Part shown: positions 25,340 to 33,220 of the stretch, piece after piece
Layout of the letters: each line of letters begins with the position of its first letter
Numbering within the stretch: position 1 is the stretch's first letter
Origin: a bacterium
Lineage (GTDB): Bacteria; Zhuqueibacterota; Zhuqueibacteria; Zhuqueibacterales; Zhuqueibacteraceae
NCBI GenBank assembly: GCA_023150945.1
Contig: JAKLJX010000035.1
Location: 1 to 45,156, forward strand
Reading direction: 5' to 3'
Length of the DNA: 45,156 nt
Translations under genes and position numbers: made by a program
Notes under the pieces: generated by a model
Databases searched by the model: none
What the model was told of the DNA's origin: nothing
The model's input: only the letters and a program-made list of their open reading frames with translations

Positions 25340-28210
25340 TCAAAATCTGATCGCAGCCCCGAAAATCACCATGCGTGGAAGATTACGATATTGCAGCACG
25401 TCGGGGAACGGACCGCCGTTGGGAGATTTTTCCGGAAACACTTCGAAACCGGAATTGATGAAGCGCGCCTTGTCTTCCGGTTGCGCATCGCTCACGGTCT
25501 GCAAGTCCACCCACTTGTCGTTGAAGACGTTACGAATTTCCACAAACACCGTGGGCAGCAGCGGTTTGATATCAAGCTCTTTGCGCAGACGCAAATCAGC
25601 GTTCTTGTCCGCCGGGCGAATGAACGCTTTGCCGCCTTCAACGAAATTGTGGCTGGCAATCTGTTTGTGCGGATAGTAGACTTGATAATCCAGCGCCAGC
25701 TCGATCTTGGAAAGAAGCCCGCGCAGCGGCGCGAATTTTTCCGGGGTCGCGAGCGTGAGGCCGAATTTCAAGCGCGGCGGATCATAGAGAATGGCGTCGC
25801 CAATGCCCTTGGTGGGATCGATGCCGGTTTGAATATCCGAGCCGGGCGCGGCAATGACGTCGGGATCTCCGGAGCGACCGAAGATGCCGGTGGTCCACGT
25901 GTAATTCAAATAGCCGCCCCAATATCCCGCCAGCGGTTTGCGGACCTGGAGCTCGAGGCCTTTGGCGTCCGCATAGTCGGAATTGCCGGTGGTCAGATAA
26001 GAAGTGCCGTCGGCCATGAACACCTGCACGGTGCGCACGGAGTTGCGATAGTCTTTGTAGAACGCGGTCACGTCCGTAACCAGGCCGCCGAAGTTGCGCT
26101 CGACGCCCACCTCATAGGCCACGGCCTTCTGCGGCTTCAGCTTGCGATTGCCGAGATTGTACGGCAGGGAGTCACCGAAGGCGGGATAGGTCAGATAGGT
26201 ATTCAAAATGCCGGTGACCTCTCCGCCTTCGCCGCCGTAGCCCTCACCATAATTGCCGAAAGTGGCGCGCTGAAAGAAATGCCCATAGGAAAAGTGCAGC
26301 ACGGCTCTTTCCGAAATCGGATGCGAAATGCCGAGGCGCGGCGAAAGCTGTCCGGAAATCCTGGTCGGTTCGGTTCGGGGATTCGGTTCGCGGTTTTCCC
26401 GTGCGGCGGCCACCAAATCGAACGGATCGAACGGATCGAGATAGACCACGTCGTTCGGGTTATAGAAGTCATAGCGCAGCCCGAGATTCATGATCAAGCC
26501 TTCGAATTCGAGCTTGTTTTGAAAATAGAGGTTGCCTTCGTAAGGATGATAGACTGCGCGCTCGATCACGCTGTAGGTTCGCGCCTCTTGAAAACGATTC
26601 AACGAGTAATAAGTGAAATCGCCGCCGGATTTGATCTGCCAGTTCTTGTTGAGCTGGCTGAGGTAATCTCCCGAAAAGGTGAGATCCGCGTCCCGGTCGC
26701 GGCCGCGATAATAGTAGCCGGTGGTGTGCAGGCCGATCAGGTTGCTGTTGCCGCCGGGAATCGCATTGCCGTTCGCATCGACCGCGCGCAGCCGGTCGGT
26801 TTGCGGGGCACCGGTTTCCCAGCCCGCTTCATCATTGGGAAACGTCGACTGGCTGCGGTAGGTGAAGCTGCGGCTCAAGTAGGCTTCATAGAAGGAATTC
26901 TTGCTGAGCGTGTGAGTGAGTTTGAGCGTTTGGCCGTTGATGCGATACTTCGGATAGCCCGGGTAATCGACATAGGCATACTTGTTTTCCGGCGAAACCC
27001 AGCCCGGGCCCATGGCTTCCATGCCCCAATTCGTGTTCGCGGAGCCGGCAAAGGAAGAGAACATCAGTTTCATGTTGGGGCGCAGTTGGAAAGTGACCTT
27101 TGCCGTGGCATCGATCCACGATCCCATCTTGCGGTAACTGTTTCCCGTGATGGGCGGTGCGGTGCGGTATCTGCCCGAAACGAAGAAAAACAGATTCCGC
27201 ACCGGCAACGGCCCGCCGAGCGAGAGCTCGCCTTGCAAACCGCTGCGTTCGGTGTAATCCGTCAACGGCTGGTGCGTGCGCATGTAATCTTCGTAAGCCT
27301 GTTCCGGCGTCCAACTCGCGCGCGGATCATTGCCGGCAACGCCATTGGGATCGACCCATTGATCGGGATGATCGATCCACCATTGCAAATGGCGCGCATG
27401 CGAGTTTTCCCAATAGCGCGTGGTGGAGTAATCATAGAGCGCCGTGCCCCAATGATGCTTGCCCGGGGGCGTCCAGCGCAACTCACTGTAGCCTTCCAGC
27501 CGCGGCGAGCCTTCTTTGGTTATGATGTTGAACACGCCCGATTGCGCCTCGCCGTATTCGGCATTGAACCCGCCGGTGATGACTTCCAGTTCGCGAATGG
27601 CGCTGAGATTGATACCGGTATAGGGCTGAAAGTCCAGCGGATTGCGCGCGCGCATGCCGTCAATGATGAACGCGACTTGATCGAGCGTGCCGCGGCGCAC
27701 GGTCAACTCGCCGCCGACATTGTCGATGCCGGGCAAAGTGGTGAGAATTTGTGTGAGCTGGCTGGCCGGCCGTGCGGCGATCTCCTGCGCCTGCACAAAA
27801 TGCCGGGTCGAAGTTTCATCGCGTTCAACCAGTGGCCGCTCTGCGAGGACGGTCACCGTCTCCCCCATTTCAATGACGGTTTCCTCAATGCGAAAATCGA
27901 CGCGCGTGGTACGATCGACACTGACGGTCACACCGGTTTTGGTCAGGCTTTTGTAGCCGATCATGGAAGCAGTCAGGCTGTAATTGCCGGGCGGCACATT
28001 GATAATGAAGTAATCTCCCGCGAGGTCGGTGGCGGCGCCCAGAGTCGTGCCGGCGAGAAGAACACTGGCACCGGGCAAAGGCGCTTGCGTTTTGGCCTCG
28101 GTCACCTTTCCGACGATTTTGCCCGTCGTGCCCGCAATGCTTTGGGGGGGATGAAAAGCAGCCGGCAACGACAAGATGATCGCCGCTGCAAGTACTTTTT
28201 TCAAGCGCAT
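25340..28210 (-). CDS. TonB-dependent outer-membrane receptor with carboxypeptidase-regulatory-like domain
   Basis: The 956-residue protein has a signal peptide (MRLKKVLAAAIILSLPAAFH). A carboxypeptidase-regulatory-like domain follows at about 28-115 (GKVTEAKTQAPLPGASVLLA, PPGNYSLTASMIGYKS). The plug is at about 125-235 (ILTTLPGIDNVGGELTVRRG, VAFIIDGMRARNP, EVITGGFNAEYGEAQSGVFN). The rest is a 22-strand-type barrel ending in Phe (MVIFGAAIRF). ETVTVLAERP near residue 110 may be the TonB box. It would import large substrates using ExbBD-TonB energy. The ATG at 28210 follows GAGGG by 8 nt. Domain layout is SusC-like, but no SusD gene follows; a T9SS cargo-like gene does. Confidence 0.9.
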   Translation of the reverse strand: MRLKKVLAAAIILSLPAAFHPPQSIAGTTGKIVGKVTEAKTQAPLPGASVLLAGTTLGAATDLAGDYFIINVPPGNYSLTASMIGYKSLTKTGVTVSVDRTTRVDFRIEETVIEMGETVTVLAERPLVERDETSTRHFVQAQEIAARPASQLTQILTTLPGIDNVGGELTVRRGTLDQVAFIIDGMRARNPLDFQPYTGINLSAIRELEVITGGFNAEYGEAQSGVFNIITKEGSPRLEGYSELRWTPPGKHHWGTALYDYSTTRYWENSHARHLQWWIDHPDQWVDPNGVAGNDPRASWTPEQAYEDYMRTHQPLTDYTERSGLQGELSLGGPLPVRNLFFFVSGRYRTAPPITGNSYRKMGSWIDATAKVTFQLRPNMKLMFSSFAGSANTNWGMEAMGPGWVSPENKYAYVDYPGYPKYRINGQTLKLTHTLSKNSFYEAYLSRSFTYRSQSTFPNDEAGWETGAPQTDRLRAVDANGNAIPGGNSNLIGLHTTGYYYRGRDRDADLTFSGDYLSQLNKNWQIKSGGDFTYYSLNRFQEARTYSVIERAVYHPYEGNLYFQNKLEFEGLIMNLGLRYDFYNPNDVVYLDPFDPFDLVAAARENREPNPRTEPTRISGQLSPRLGISHPISERAVLHFSYGHFFQRATFGNYGEGYGGEGGEVTGILNTYLTYPAFGDSLPYNLGNRKLKPQKAVAYEVGVERNFGGLVTDVTAFYKDYRNSVRTVQVFMADGTSYLTTGNSDYADAKGLELQVRKPLAGYWGGYLNYTWTTGIFGRSGDPDVIAAPGSDIQTGIDPTKGIGDAILYDPPRLKFGLTLATPEKFAPLRGLLSKIELALDYQVYYPHKQIASHNFVEGGKAFIRPADKNADLRLRKELDIKPLLPTVFVEIRNVFNDKWVDLQTVSDAQPEDKARFINSGFEVFPEKSPNGGPFPDVLQYRNLPRMVIFGAAIRF

Positions 28211-28282
28211 GACAAGACCCTCGCGATGATGATCATTCGAGGTGAATTCTGAACAATAAGAACCAAAACAGAAAGCAAAGTT

Positions 28283-28323
28283 ATTGCCGGCAAGATGATT
28301 TAAAGAGTAGTTTTGCCGGCAAT
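28283..28323 (-). terminator. Inverted repeat ATTGCCGGCAA, possible terminator or operator
   Basis: Perfect 11-bp arms ATTGCCGGCAA (28283-28293) and TTGCCGGCAAT (28313-28323) are 19 nt apart, and each arm holds its own 10-bp palindrome TTGCCGGCAA. It lies 52 bp after the dehydrogenase stop and about 75 bp before the TonB receptor start. The minus strand after it reads AACTTTGCTTTCTG, which is only mildly T-rich. It could end the dehydrogenase message or bind a dimeric regulator at two sites. Confidence 0.5.
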
Positions 28324-28374
28324 CATTTTGTCTTATGAATCTTTTTGTGAATCGAGGCAGACTGGCGGCCTGTG

Positions 28375-29325
28375 TTACAAGGTGATTACGGATTTCACAA
28401 AGCCGCTGGGCTTTTCTTTGGCCGCCGTGAACGCATTTTCGATCTTCTCCAGCGGAAACTTGTGCGTGATCAAAGGTGCCATGTCGATCTTGCCGGCGTT
28501 CAGTAAATCCATGCCGATGCGCGCGCCGCGCAGGATGGTCTCCAGATCGCGAAAATGCGCATTGACGATCGCAAAAGCCATCCAATTCCAAAAACCCAGG
28601 TCTTTGATCACGCGCGGGCCGGGATGATAGCCGAAGATAACCAATTTGCCTTCCATGCGGCAGAGGTCGGCGGCGAGATCCAGGGTACCCTGTACGCCGC
28701 CCGCCTCGAAAGCAACGTCCACGCCCCTGCCCTGCGTGAGTTCCCGCACTCGTTGCGCCGGATCTTCCCGGACCGGGTTGATGATCACGTCGGCGCCCAG
28801 GCGCTTTGCCAGTTCGAGCATGTCATCGCGCCGGTCGATGGCGATGAGTTGACGGAGGCCGCACAATTTCACTTCTTGCAGGAGAATGAGACCCATGAAG
28901 CCGGTGCCGACCAGGGCGACTGTATCGCCGAGCTGGACGTTTGCCTTCAATACGCCATTGGTGGCGCAGGCAATCGGCTCGGCCAGCGCCTGGTCGAAGG
29001 CAAGCGCGTGTGCGATCGGAAACATGCGTTCCGGCTTCACGGCGACTTGTTCGGCATACCCTCTGCCATCAACCCACACGGATACGCGGTCTCCGGGTTT
29101 GAATCCTTTCACTGCCGCACCGACTGCCAGCACTTCACCGGACACTTCGTGCCCGATGTGACGGGGATACTCCAAGCCCTCGGCTTTGACCTCCCATTGA
29201 TGGATTTCCGAATGGCAGACGCCGCAGGCGCGCACGCGAATGAGGCACTCATCCTTTGACATGGTTGGCGACGGGCATTCTTCTATTCGAAAATCATGCG
29301 GGCCGTGGAGGGAGGCGAGGCGCAT
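28375..29325 (-). CDS. Zinc-dependent alcohol/sorbitol dehydrogenase, short form without structural-zinc loop
   Basis: The 316-residue medium-chain dehydrogenase begins MRLASLHGPHDFRIEE. Catalytic zinc ligands are visible: C37 (CGVCHSEIH), H59 and E60 (IGHEVSGEV), and a Glu in AEPIACATNG. The NAD site is GTGFMG. The loop with four Cys that binds structural zinc in most relatives is absent; GDRVSVWVDGRGYAEQ follows directly, which explains the short length. It probably oxidises a polyol or sugar alcohol. The start at 29325 follows AAGGA by 6 nt. It lies between the CBM9-like gene and the TonB receptor gene. Confidence 0.87.
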   Translation of the reverse strand: MRLASLHGPHDFRIEECPSPTMSKDECLIRVRACGVCHSEIHQWEVKAEGLEYPRHIGHEVSGEVLAVGAAVKGFKPGDRVSVWVDGRGYAEQVAVKPERMFPIAHALAFDQALAEPIACATNGVLKANVQLGDTVALVGTGFMGLILLQEVKLCGLRQLIAIDRRDDMLELAKRLGADVIINPVREDPAQRVRELTQGRGVDVAFEAGGVQGTLDLAADLCRMEGKLVIFGYHPGPRVIKDLGFWNWMAFAIVNAHFRDLETILRGARIGMDLLNAGKIDMAPLITHKFPLEKIENAFTAAKEKPSGFVKSVITL

Positions 29326-29340
29326 GGTTGGTCCTTTTTC

Positions 29341-29424
29341 AGTAATCAGCAACCAGTGATGAGTAATCAGTAATCAGTGATCAGTCTGGAGAATCCGCAA
29401 CTGATCACTGATCACTGGAAACTG
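29341..29424. repeat. Heptamer repeats TAATCAG/TGATCAG with inverted copies
   Basis: Seven-nt units TAATCAG, CAACCAG, TGATGAG, TAATCAG, TAATCAG, TGATCAG run from about 29342. Inverted units CTGATCA, CTGATCA, CTGGAAA follow from about 29401, so a large hairpin is possible. The array fills the leader of the dehydrogenase gene, up to about 15 nt before its start. Confidence 0.75.
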
Positions 29425-29441
29425 CTCACGGAACACCGGCC

Positions 29442-30623
29442 TTATCGCATCAAGACCATTCGCTTGGTTTGCGAGGCGCCGCCGGCTTCAAGCCGGTAGA
29501 AATAGACACCGCTGGTCAAGGCACCGGCGTTCCAATTGACCTCATACGTCCCAACAGCAAAGGGCCTGGCATTGAGCAGGGTCGCCACCAGTTGGCCGAG
29601 GCTGTTGTAGACTCTCAGCGTCACCGGCACATTCTTCGTGACGTCGAATCTGATCGTGGTGGAGGGATTGAACGGATTCGGATAGTTTTGCCGCAGGGCA
29701 AAACGCACGGGAACGCCATTGCCGTTTTCTCCCGACTCGACCGCGGTGCCGGCCTCGATGACGAACTGCAACAGCGCCCAATACTCTGAAGTACGGAGAT
29801 TGTGGAAGCCGGGATCATTGTCCCCGATCGGCGGCGGCACGGCAAACGGATCATCCGGCACGCTCGGCTGCCAGGTGTAATAGGCATAGGCATCGCCGTC
29901 CGCGTCGCAAGCCTTGCTCGAGCCGGCGCTGCCGCCGAGATTGAAGCCAATCGCAGTCTGCAGCTTGATGTTGGGATTGTAGATTGCCAGCTCGATATCC
30001 CACACGCCGGTGGCGGGATCAATGAAGGTGGCCCAACGCGCAATGTCGGCGGCATTGTAAACGAAGGAGGAATCCAGTGCCGAATTGTAGGAAGGCAAGC
30101 TGTCATTGAGCGTGATCTGCTCGCCCAGAATCAGAAAATGATAGGGACCTTCCGGCGCCGTCCACACGTTGCCATCATACTGATCTCCCAATTCCTCATC
30201 GCCCAGCCGGTTCGACAGGCTGAGGAAAAGCTGGTCGCCACACCACTGCCCGTAGGGAGAGCCGCGCGTCCGGCCCCGCCAGAACAAATCCGTCGAGTCA
30301 TTGACCACCTCGTCAATGTGCACGAACACATACAAGGTGTCGTCTTTCCACAGCATGCGAGCGTAAAGCTGTTCATAATCCGGCGCGGTCAGACTCTCAC
30401 GGCCGTAGTAATTGGCCCAGATTTCGTAGCTGGTTGCGGTGACCAAATCGGCGCGGCCGGCAGTCTGCCATTCCGGTTCGTTCATCTTGCCGTCAATTGT
30501 GATTGCCGCAGGGTCCACCTTCGGAATTGCGACGACTCTGCGGGTGTAGTCCTGCCCAAAGCTGGAGGAGGCGGCGCTCAGCAGGAAGAGCCCGAAAACC
30601 AGGAGTGAAGCAAGTTTTTTCAT
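29442..30623 (-). CDS. Secreted CBM9-like protein with T9SS sorting domain
   Basis: A signal peptide (residues 1-23, ending SSFGQ) is followed by a CBM9/DOMON-like beta-sandwich. Its opening ITIDGKMNEPEWQTAGRADL is typical of CBM9-family sugar-binding modules, and MLWKDDTLYVFVHIDE continues it to about residue 240. The last about 85 residues are a type A T9SS signal: LRQNYPNPFNPSTTIRFDV, VYNSLGQLVATL, SGVYFYRLEAG and the basic end TKRMVLMR. It probably binds glycans or heme-like ligands at the cell surface. The ATG has GGAG 6 nt upstream. It lies downstream of the FadL-like barrel gene. Confidence 0.85.
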   Translation of the reverse strand: MKKLASLLVFGLFLLSAASSSFGQDYTRRVVAIPKVDPAAITIDGKMNEPEWQTAGRADLVTATSYEIWANYYGRESLTAPDYEQLYARMLWKDDTLYVFVHIDEVVNDSTDLFWRGRTRGSPYGQWCGDQLFLSLSNRLGDEELGDQYDGNVWTAPEGPYHFLILGEQITLNDSLPSYNSALDSSFVYNAADIARWATFIDPATGVWDIELAIYNPNIKLQTAIGFNLGGSAGSSKACDADGDAYAYYTWQPSVPDDPFAVPPPIGDNDPGFHNLRTSEYWALLQFVIEAGTAVESGENGNGVPVRFALRQNYPNPFNPSTTIRFDVTKNVPVTLRVYNSLGQLVATLLNARPFAVGTYEVNWNAGALTSGVYFYRLEAGGASQTKRMVLMR

Positions 30624-30649
30624 CTCTCTGCTCCTTGCGTTTTGTGTAG

Positions 30650-30764
30650 TGACCCAGCCGGCCCGACTGGTGCATGGTAAATTGCCAAGCCGGCGCTCCG
30701 GCTTGCGGCGGCGACCCAGTCGGCTCGACTGGCAGGCACATCGTTTTCCAGGCCCGCGGCCTGG
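30650..30764. repeat. REP-like hairpin pair
   Basis: AAGCCGG/CCGGCTT with a CGCT loop lies at 30687-30704, and CCAGGCC/GGCCTGG with a 3-nt loop at 30748-30764. Words such as CCAGCCGGCCCGACTGG between them belong to the same style of element. The 168-bp gap between the barrel and CBM9-like genes holds nothing else. Confidence 0.65.
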
Positions 30765-30791
30765 GTTGCATTCTTAATTCTCCACCTCCCT

Positions 30792-32087
30792 TCAAAACTT
30801 GTTCTGCACGGTCACGATGGGCACGAGGGCTTTCACATCATATTTTCCAGGCGAATTGGAATTCTCGGCGGCCGCAATCGCCGCCGTGACGCCGAGGGTG
30901 TAGGCCAGGGCAGCATCGATCGCGAAGTTGCCGTCCTGATAACCAATTCCCAACGAGAGTGAGTGCGCGTCAACGCTTGGGAAAAGCATGCTGTAGGATT
31001 CCGCCGAATTGGGACTCTGGCTGTAACGATAGCCGGCGCGATAGGCCAGACCCTGCGGTGGCGCATACTCGAATCCGAATCCCAAATCCATGCTGTTCGC
31101 AAAAGCCAGCGGGAAGCTGCTGCCGCGCAAACCGGTCACGCCATCCACTTCCGTAAGCCGGGATTGCCATCTGCTGTCGTTGAATTGGAAATCAAAATTA
31201 TTCCGTGTATTTGCCCACAAACTGTAAGCTGCGTCCAGATTCAGCTCCCAGGATTTGCCCAACTGATAGACCAGCCCCGCCCCCCAGACCCAGGGCATCT
31301 CAAAATCTCCCGAAAGATCGACGCGCGTTGCGGCGCCATCCAAGTCCGCCAGCATTCGGCTGGTGGCCTCGCCACTGAGCGCGGCCTTATAGGCGCTGCG
31401 TACCGTGCCTCCGAGGCGCACTTTCTCCGACAGCGTGGCGAGCAGGCCAAGTTGAACGCCGGAGGTCCAGGCGTCTTGCTCGTATTCAAATTGATAAGCG
31501 GCTTCCCCGCGGTTTTGATACCATTCCTGGTTGGCAAGGGGAAACGCGGTGTGCTGGCGCAGATGATAAGCGCTCGCCGTCACGCCCAAGGCAAAGCGCC
31601 CGAATCGCCAGGCCAGCGCCGGTGATATCGCCTCGATTTGAATCCGGTTGAACATGTCGAAGGCGGCGAGCGTAGTGCTGACGCCCTTGGTGAAAACCAG
31701 GGCAAAAGGCCAGTTGACTTGGTAATCCGCGGGCCGGGAAAAAGTGAGCGCTGCGCTGAACCGGGGCGCGAGCGTCCAATATACTCCGGCGGAAAAATTG
31801 AAGTTGTGCTCGCGATAGGAACGAAAGCGATCCTGTGGCGAGCGCTCGTAGGCAAATTGTCCGTACCAATCTCCAATCGTGAGCTCCAGCGCACGGCCAG
31901 GCAGATAAACAAGTCCTGCCGGGTTGAGGAGGGCGGTGGCGGAGCCAACAGTTCCGGCGAGATAAAGTCCGTTGCGCGCAAGGGCGCGATTGCCGGCGGT
32001 GAGCCCGAATCCCTGCGAAAAGAGGGTCGGGGAGGACAGCATGATGCTGAGCAGCGCGAGCAAAAGATGAACGCTTCTTATTCTCAT
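30792..32087 (-). CDS. FadL/OmpP1-like outer-membrane barrel
   Basis: The 431-residue protein has a signal peptide (ending SSPTLFSQ). The mature N-terminus GFGLTAGNRALARNGLYLAG and the phrase TALLNPAGLVYLPGRALEL match the OmpP1/FadL/TodX type, in which early Asn-Pro-Ala segments line a hatch. Alternating strands continue to a final Phe (VTIVQNKF), the usual end of an outer-membrane barrel. It may let hydrophobic or small solutes through the outer membrane. It follows the lipoprotein gene by 88 bp. The ATG has GGAG 6 nt upstream. Confidence 0.75.
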   Translation of the reverse strand: MRIRSVHLLLALLSIMLSSPTLFSQGFGLTAGNRALARNGLYLAGTVGSATALLNPAGLVYLPGRALELTIGDWYGQFAYERSPQDRFRSYREHNFNFSAGVYWTLAPRFSAALTFSRPADYQVNWPFALVFTKGVSTTLAAFDMFNRIQIEAISPALAWRFGRFALGVTASAYHLRQHTAFPLANQEWYQNRGEAAYQFEYEQDAWTSGVQLGLLATLSEKVRLGGTVRSAYKAALSGEATSRMLADLDGAATRVDLSGDFEMPWVWGAGLVYQLGKSWELNLDAAYSLWANTRNNFDFQFNDSRWQSRLTEVDGVTGLRGSSFPLAFANSMDLGFGFEYAPPQGLAYRAGYRYSQSPNSAESYSMLFPSVDAHSLSLGIGYQDGNFAIDAALAYTLGVTAAIAAAENSNSPGKYDVKALVPIVTVQNKF

Positions 32088-32175
32088 TGTCGACTCCGTT
32101 ACAGACCAGCGGCCGGTATGACCAGCGCAATCCCGGCAGCCCGACCGGATTCTCTCAACTAGTCGCTGGCCGGTG

Positions 32176-33141
32176 TCACCACGTGCGAAAGGTTGCGTGA
32201 GCGTAGAAATTCGTCGAGTTCAGCCGGCGGCGGCCATCCCAGTCTTTGTTGGCGATCCAAACATAGTAATCCTTGTTGCGCTCCAATCCCCGTGCGGGAT
32301 ATTCGGCAAAGACGTGGGTCGTAGAAATCGGCTGACCCATCGTGACGGGGGCGCGGATCACATTCTTTTTGCCATACACCGGCTGCCCTCCGCTGGATTC
32401 TTCAGACCAGACTTCCCAAAGATTGCCGGTCACTTGATACTGCTGGGCATTCACCAAGCCCAGCGCCGCCATCAACGTGTCAGTGACTCCGCTCTGGATA
32501 ATCTGCCATGTGATGATGGGATTGTTACTGTCACGCGATTGCCTGACGTTGATCACGCCAAGCCGGCCGGTGGGTTTGACCTCTTTCACGTTCACGAAAA
32601 CGTCAATGGTGTCACCCTTCTGAGTGTGGCTGAGGGGATGGATGAAAACGGTATCGCCGCGCGTTTCCACCGGCGCGGCGGCCGCGCCAGTATTCACGCG
32701 CAACTGTTTGTTGGCACTGCTTGATAGCGATTTCCAGGCCTCCTCTTTGAGAACCCAGAAGGTGTAGCCAAGATCTTCTTCCAGTTGGTCAAGGCGCTTG
32801 CCGCCATACTGAGCGGTCAGATCCTGCGCACCTGTGGGAACCTGGCCATATGTCACGGGATAATGAATATTATTGTCACCGGCGTGAATCAGCCAGACCA
32901 GGGTGGAATCCAGCGCCGCGACTGGACCGCGATTGATGCCAAGCGCCGTCACATAGCCGCCCAACCACGTCAGCTTTGGCGTTAGGGTGCCGCCCTCAAC
33001 CGCAATGTCCGACATCACCGGCTGCCCGGCATAAGGCGCGAGCGGAGACTCATCGTCACCGCAAGCAAGCGCCAGGGCAAGGATTCCTGCGATGACCAAA
33101 CTTCGGTATTGCCCTCGCGGCAATCGGGCCCATCCGATCAT
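32176..33141 (-). CDS. Hypothetical lipoprotein
   Basis: The 321-residue protein has a lipoprotein signal with Cys at residue 27 (GILALALACGDDE). The body is beta-rich and includes LTWLGGYVTALGINRGPVAA and a fibronectin-like end (GLERNKDYYVWIANKDWDGR). The lipobox is followed by Gly-Asp-Asp. I do not recognise a family. The ATG is supported by GAGGT 7 nt upstream. Its place between the GWxTD gene and the barrel gene suggests an envelope role, perhaps as a partner of either. Confidence 0.7.
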   Translation of the reverse strand: MIGWARLPRGQYRSLVIAGILALALACGDDESPLAPYAGQPVMSDIAVEGGTLTPKLTWLGGYVTALGINRGPVAALDSTLVWLIHAGDNNIHYPVTYGQVPTGAQDLTAQYGGKRLDQLEEDLGYTFWVLKEEAWKSLSSSANKQLRVNTGAAAAPVETRGDTVFIHPLSHTQKGDTIDVFVNVKEVKPTGRLGVINVRQSRDSNNPIITWQIIQSGVTDTLMAALGLVNAQQYQVTGNLWEVWSEESSGGQPVYGKKNVIRAPVTMGQPISTTHVFAEYPARGLERNKDYYVWIANKDWDGRRRLNSTNFYAHATFRTW

Positions 33142-33180
33142 GGCACTTACCTCACTTGTAAAAAAATGTCAGACAGCCAC

Positions 33181-33196
33181 GCAGGCAGCCGCCTGC
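33181..33196 (-). terminator. Weak hairpin after the GWxTD gene
   Basis: GCAGGC/GCCTGC with a 4-nt loop (AGCC on the plus strand) lies 25 bp after the GWxTD stop on the minus strand. A run of seven T follows only after a further 14-17 nt, so termination is doubtful; it may instead be one of the many REP-like palindromes. Confidence 0.35.
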
Positions 33197-33220
33197 ACGT
33201 GCTTCAGTACCGCGCACGGA

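Noticed and set aside
25391-28252. A 953-codon open frame on the plus strand, opposite the TonB receptor
   Set aside because: It is a mirror of the receptor gene, caused by GC-rich codon use that avoids stops on the other strand. It has no recognisable domain, and the receptor is unmistakable.
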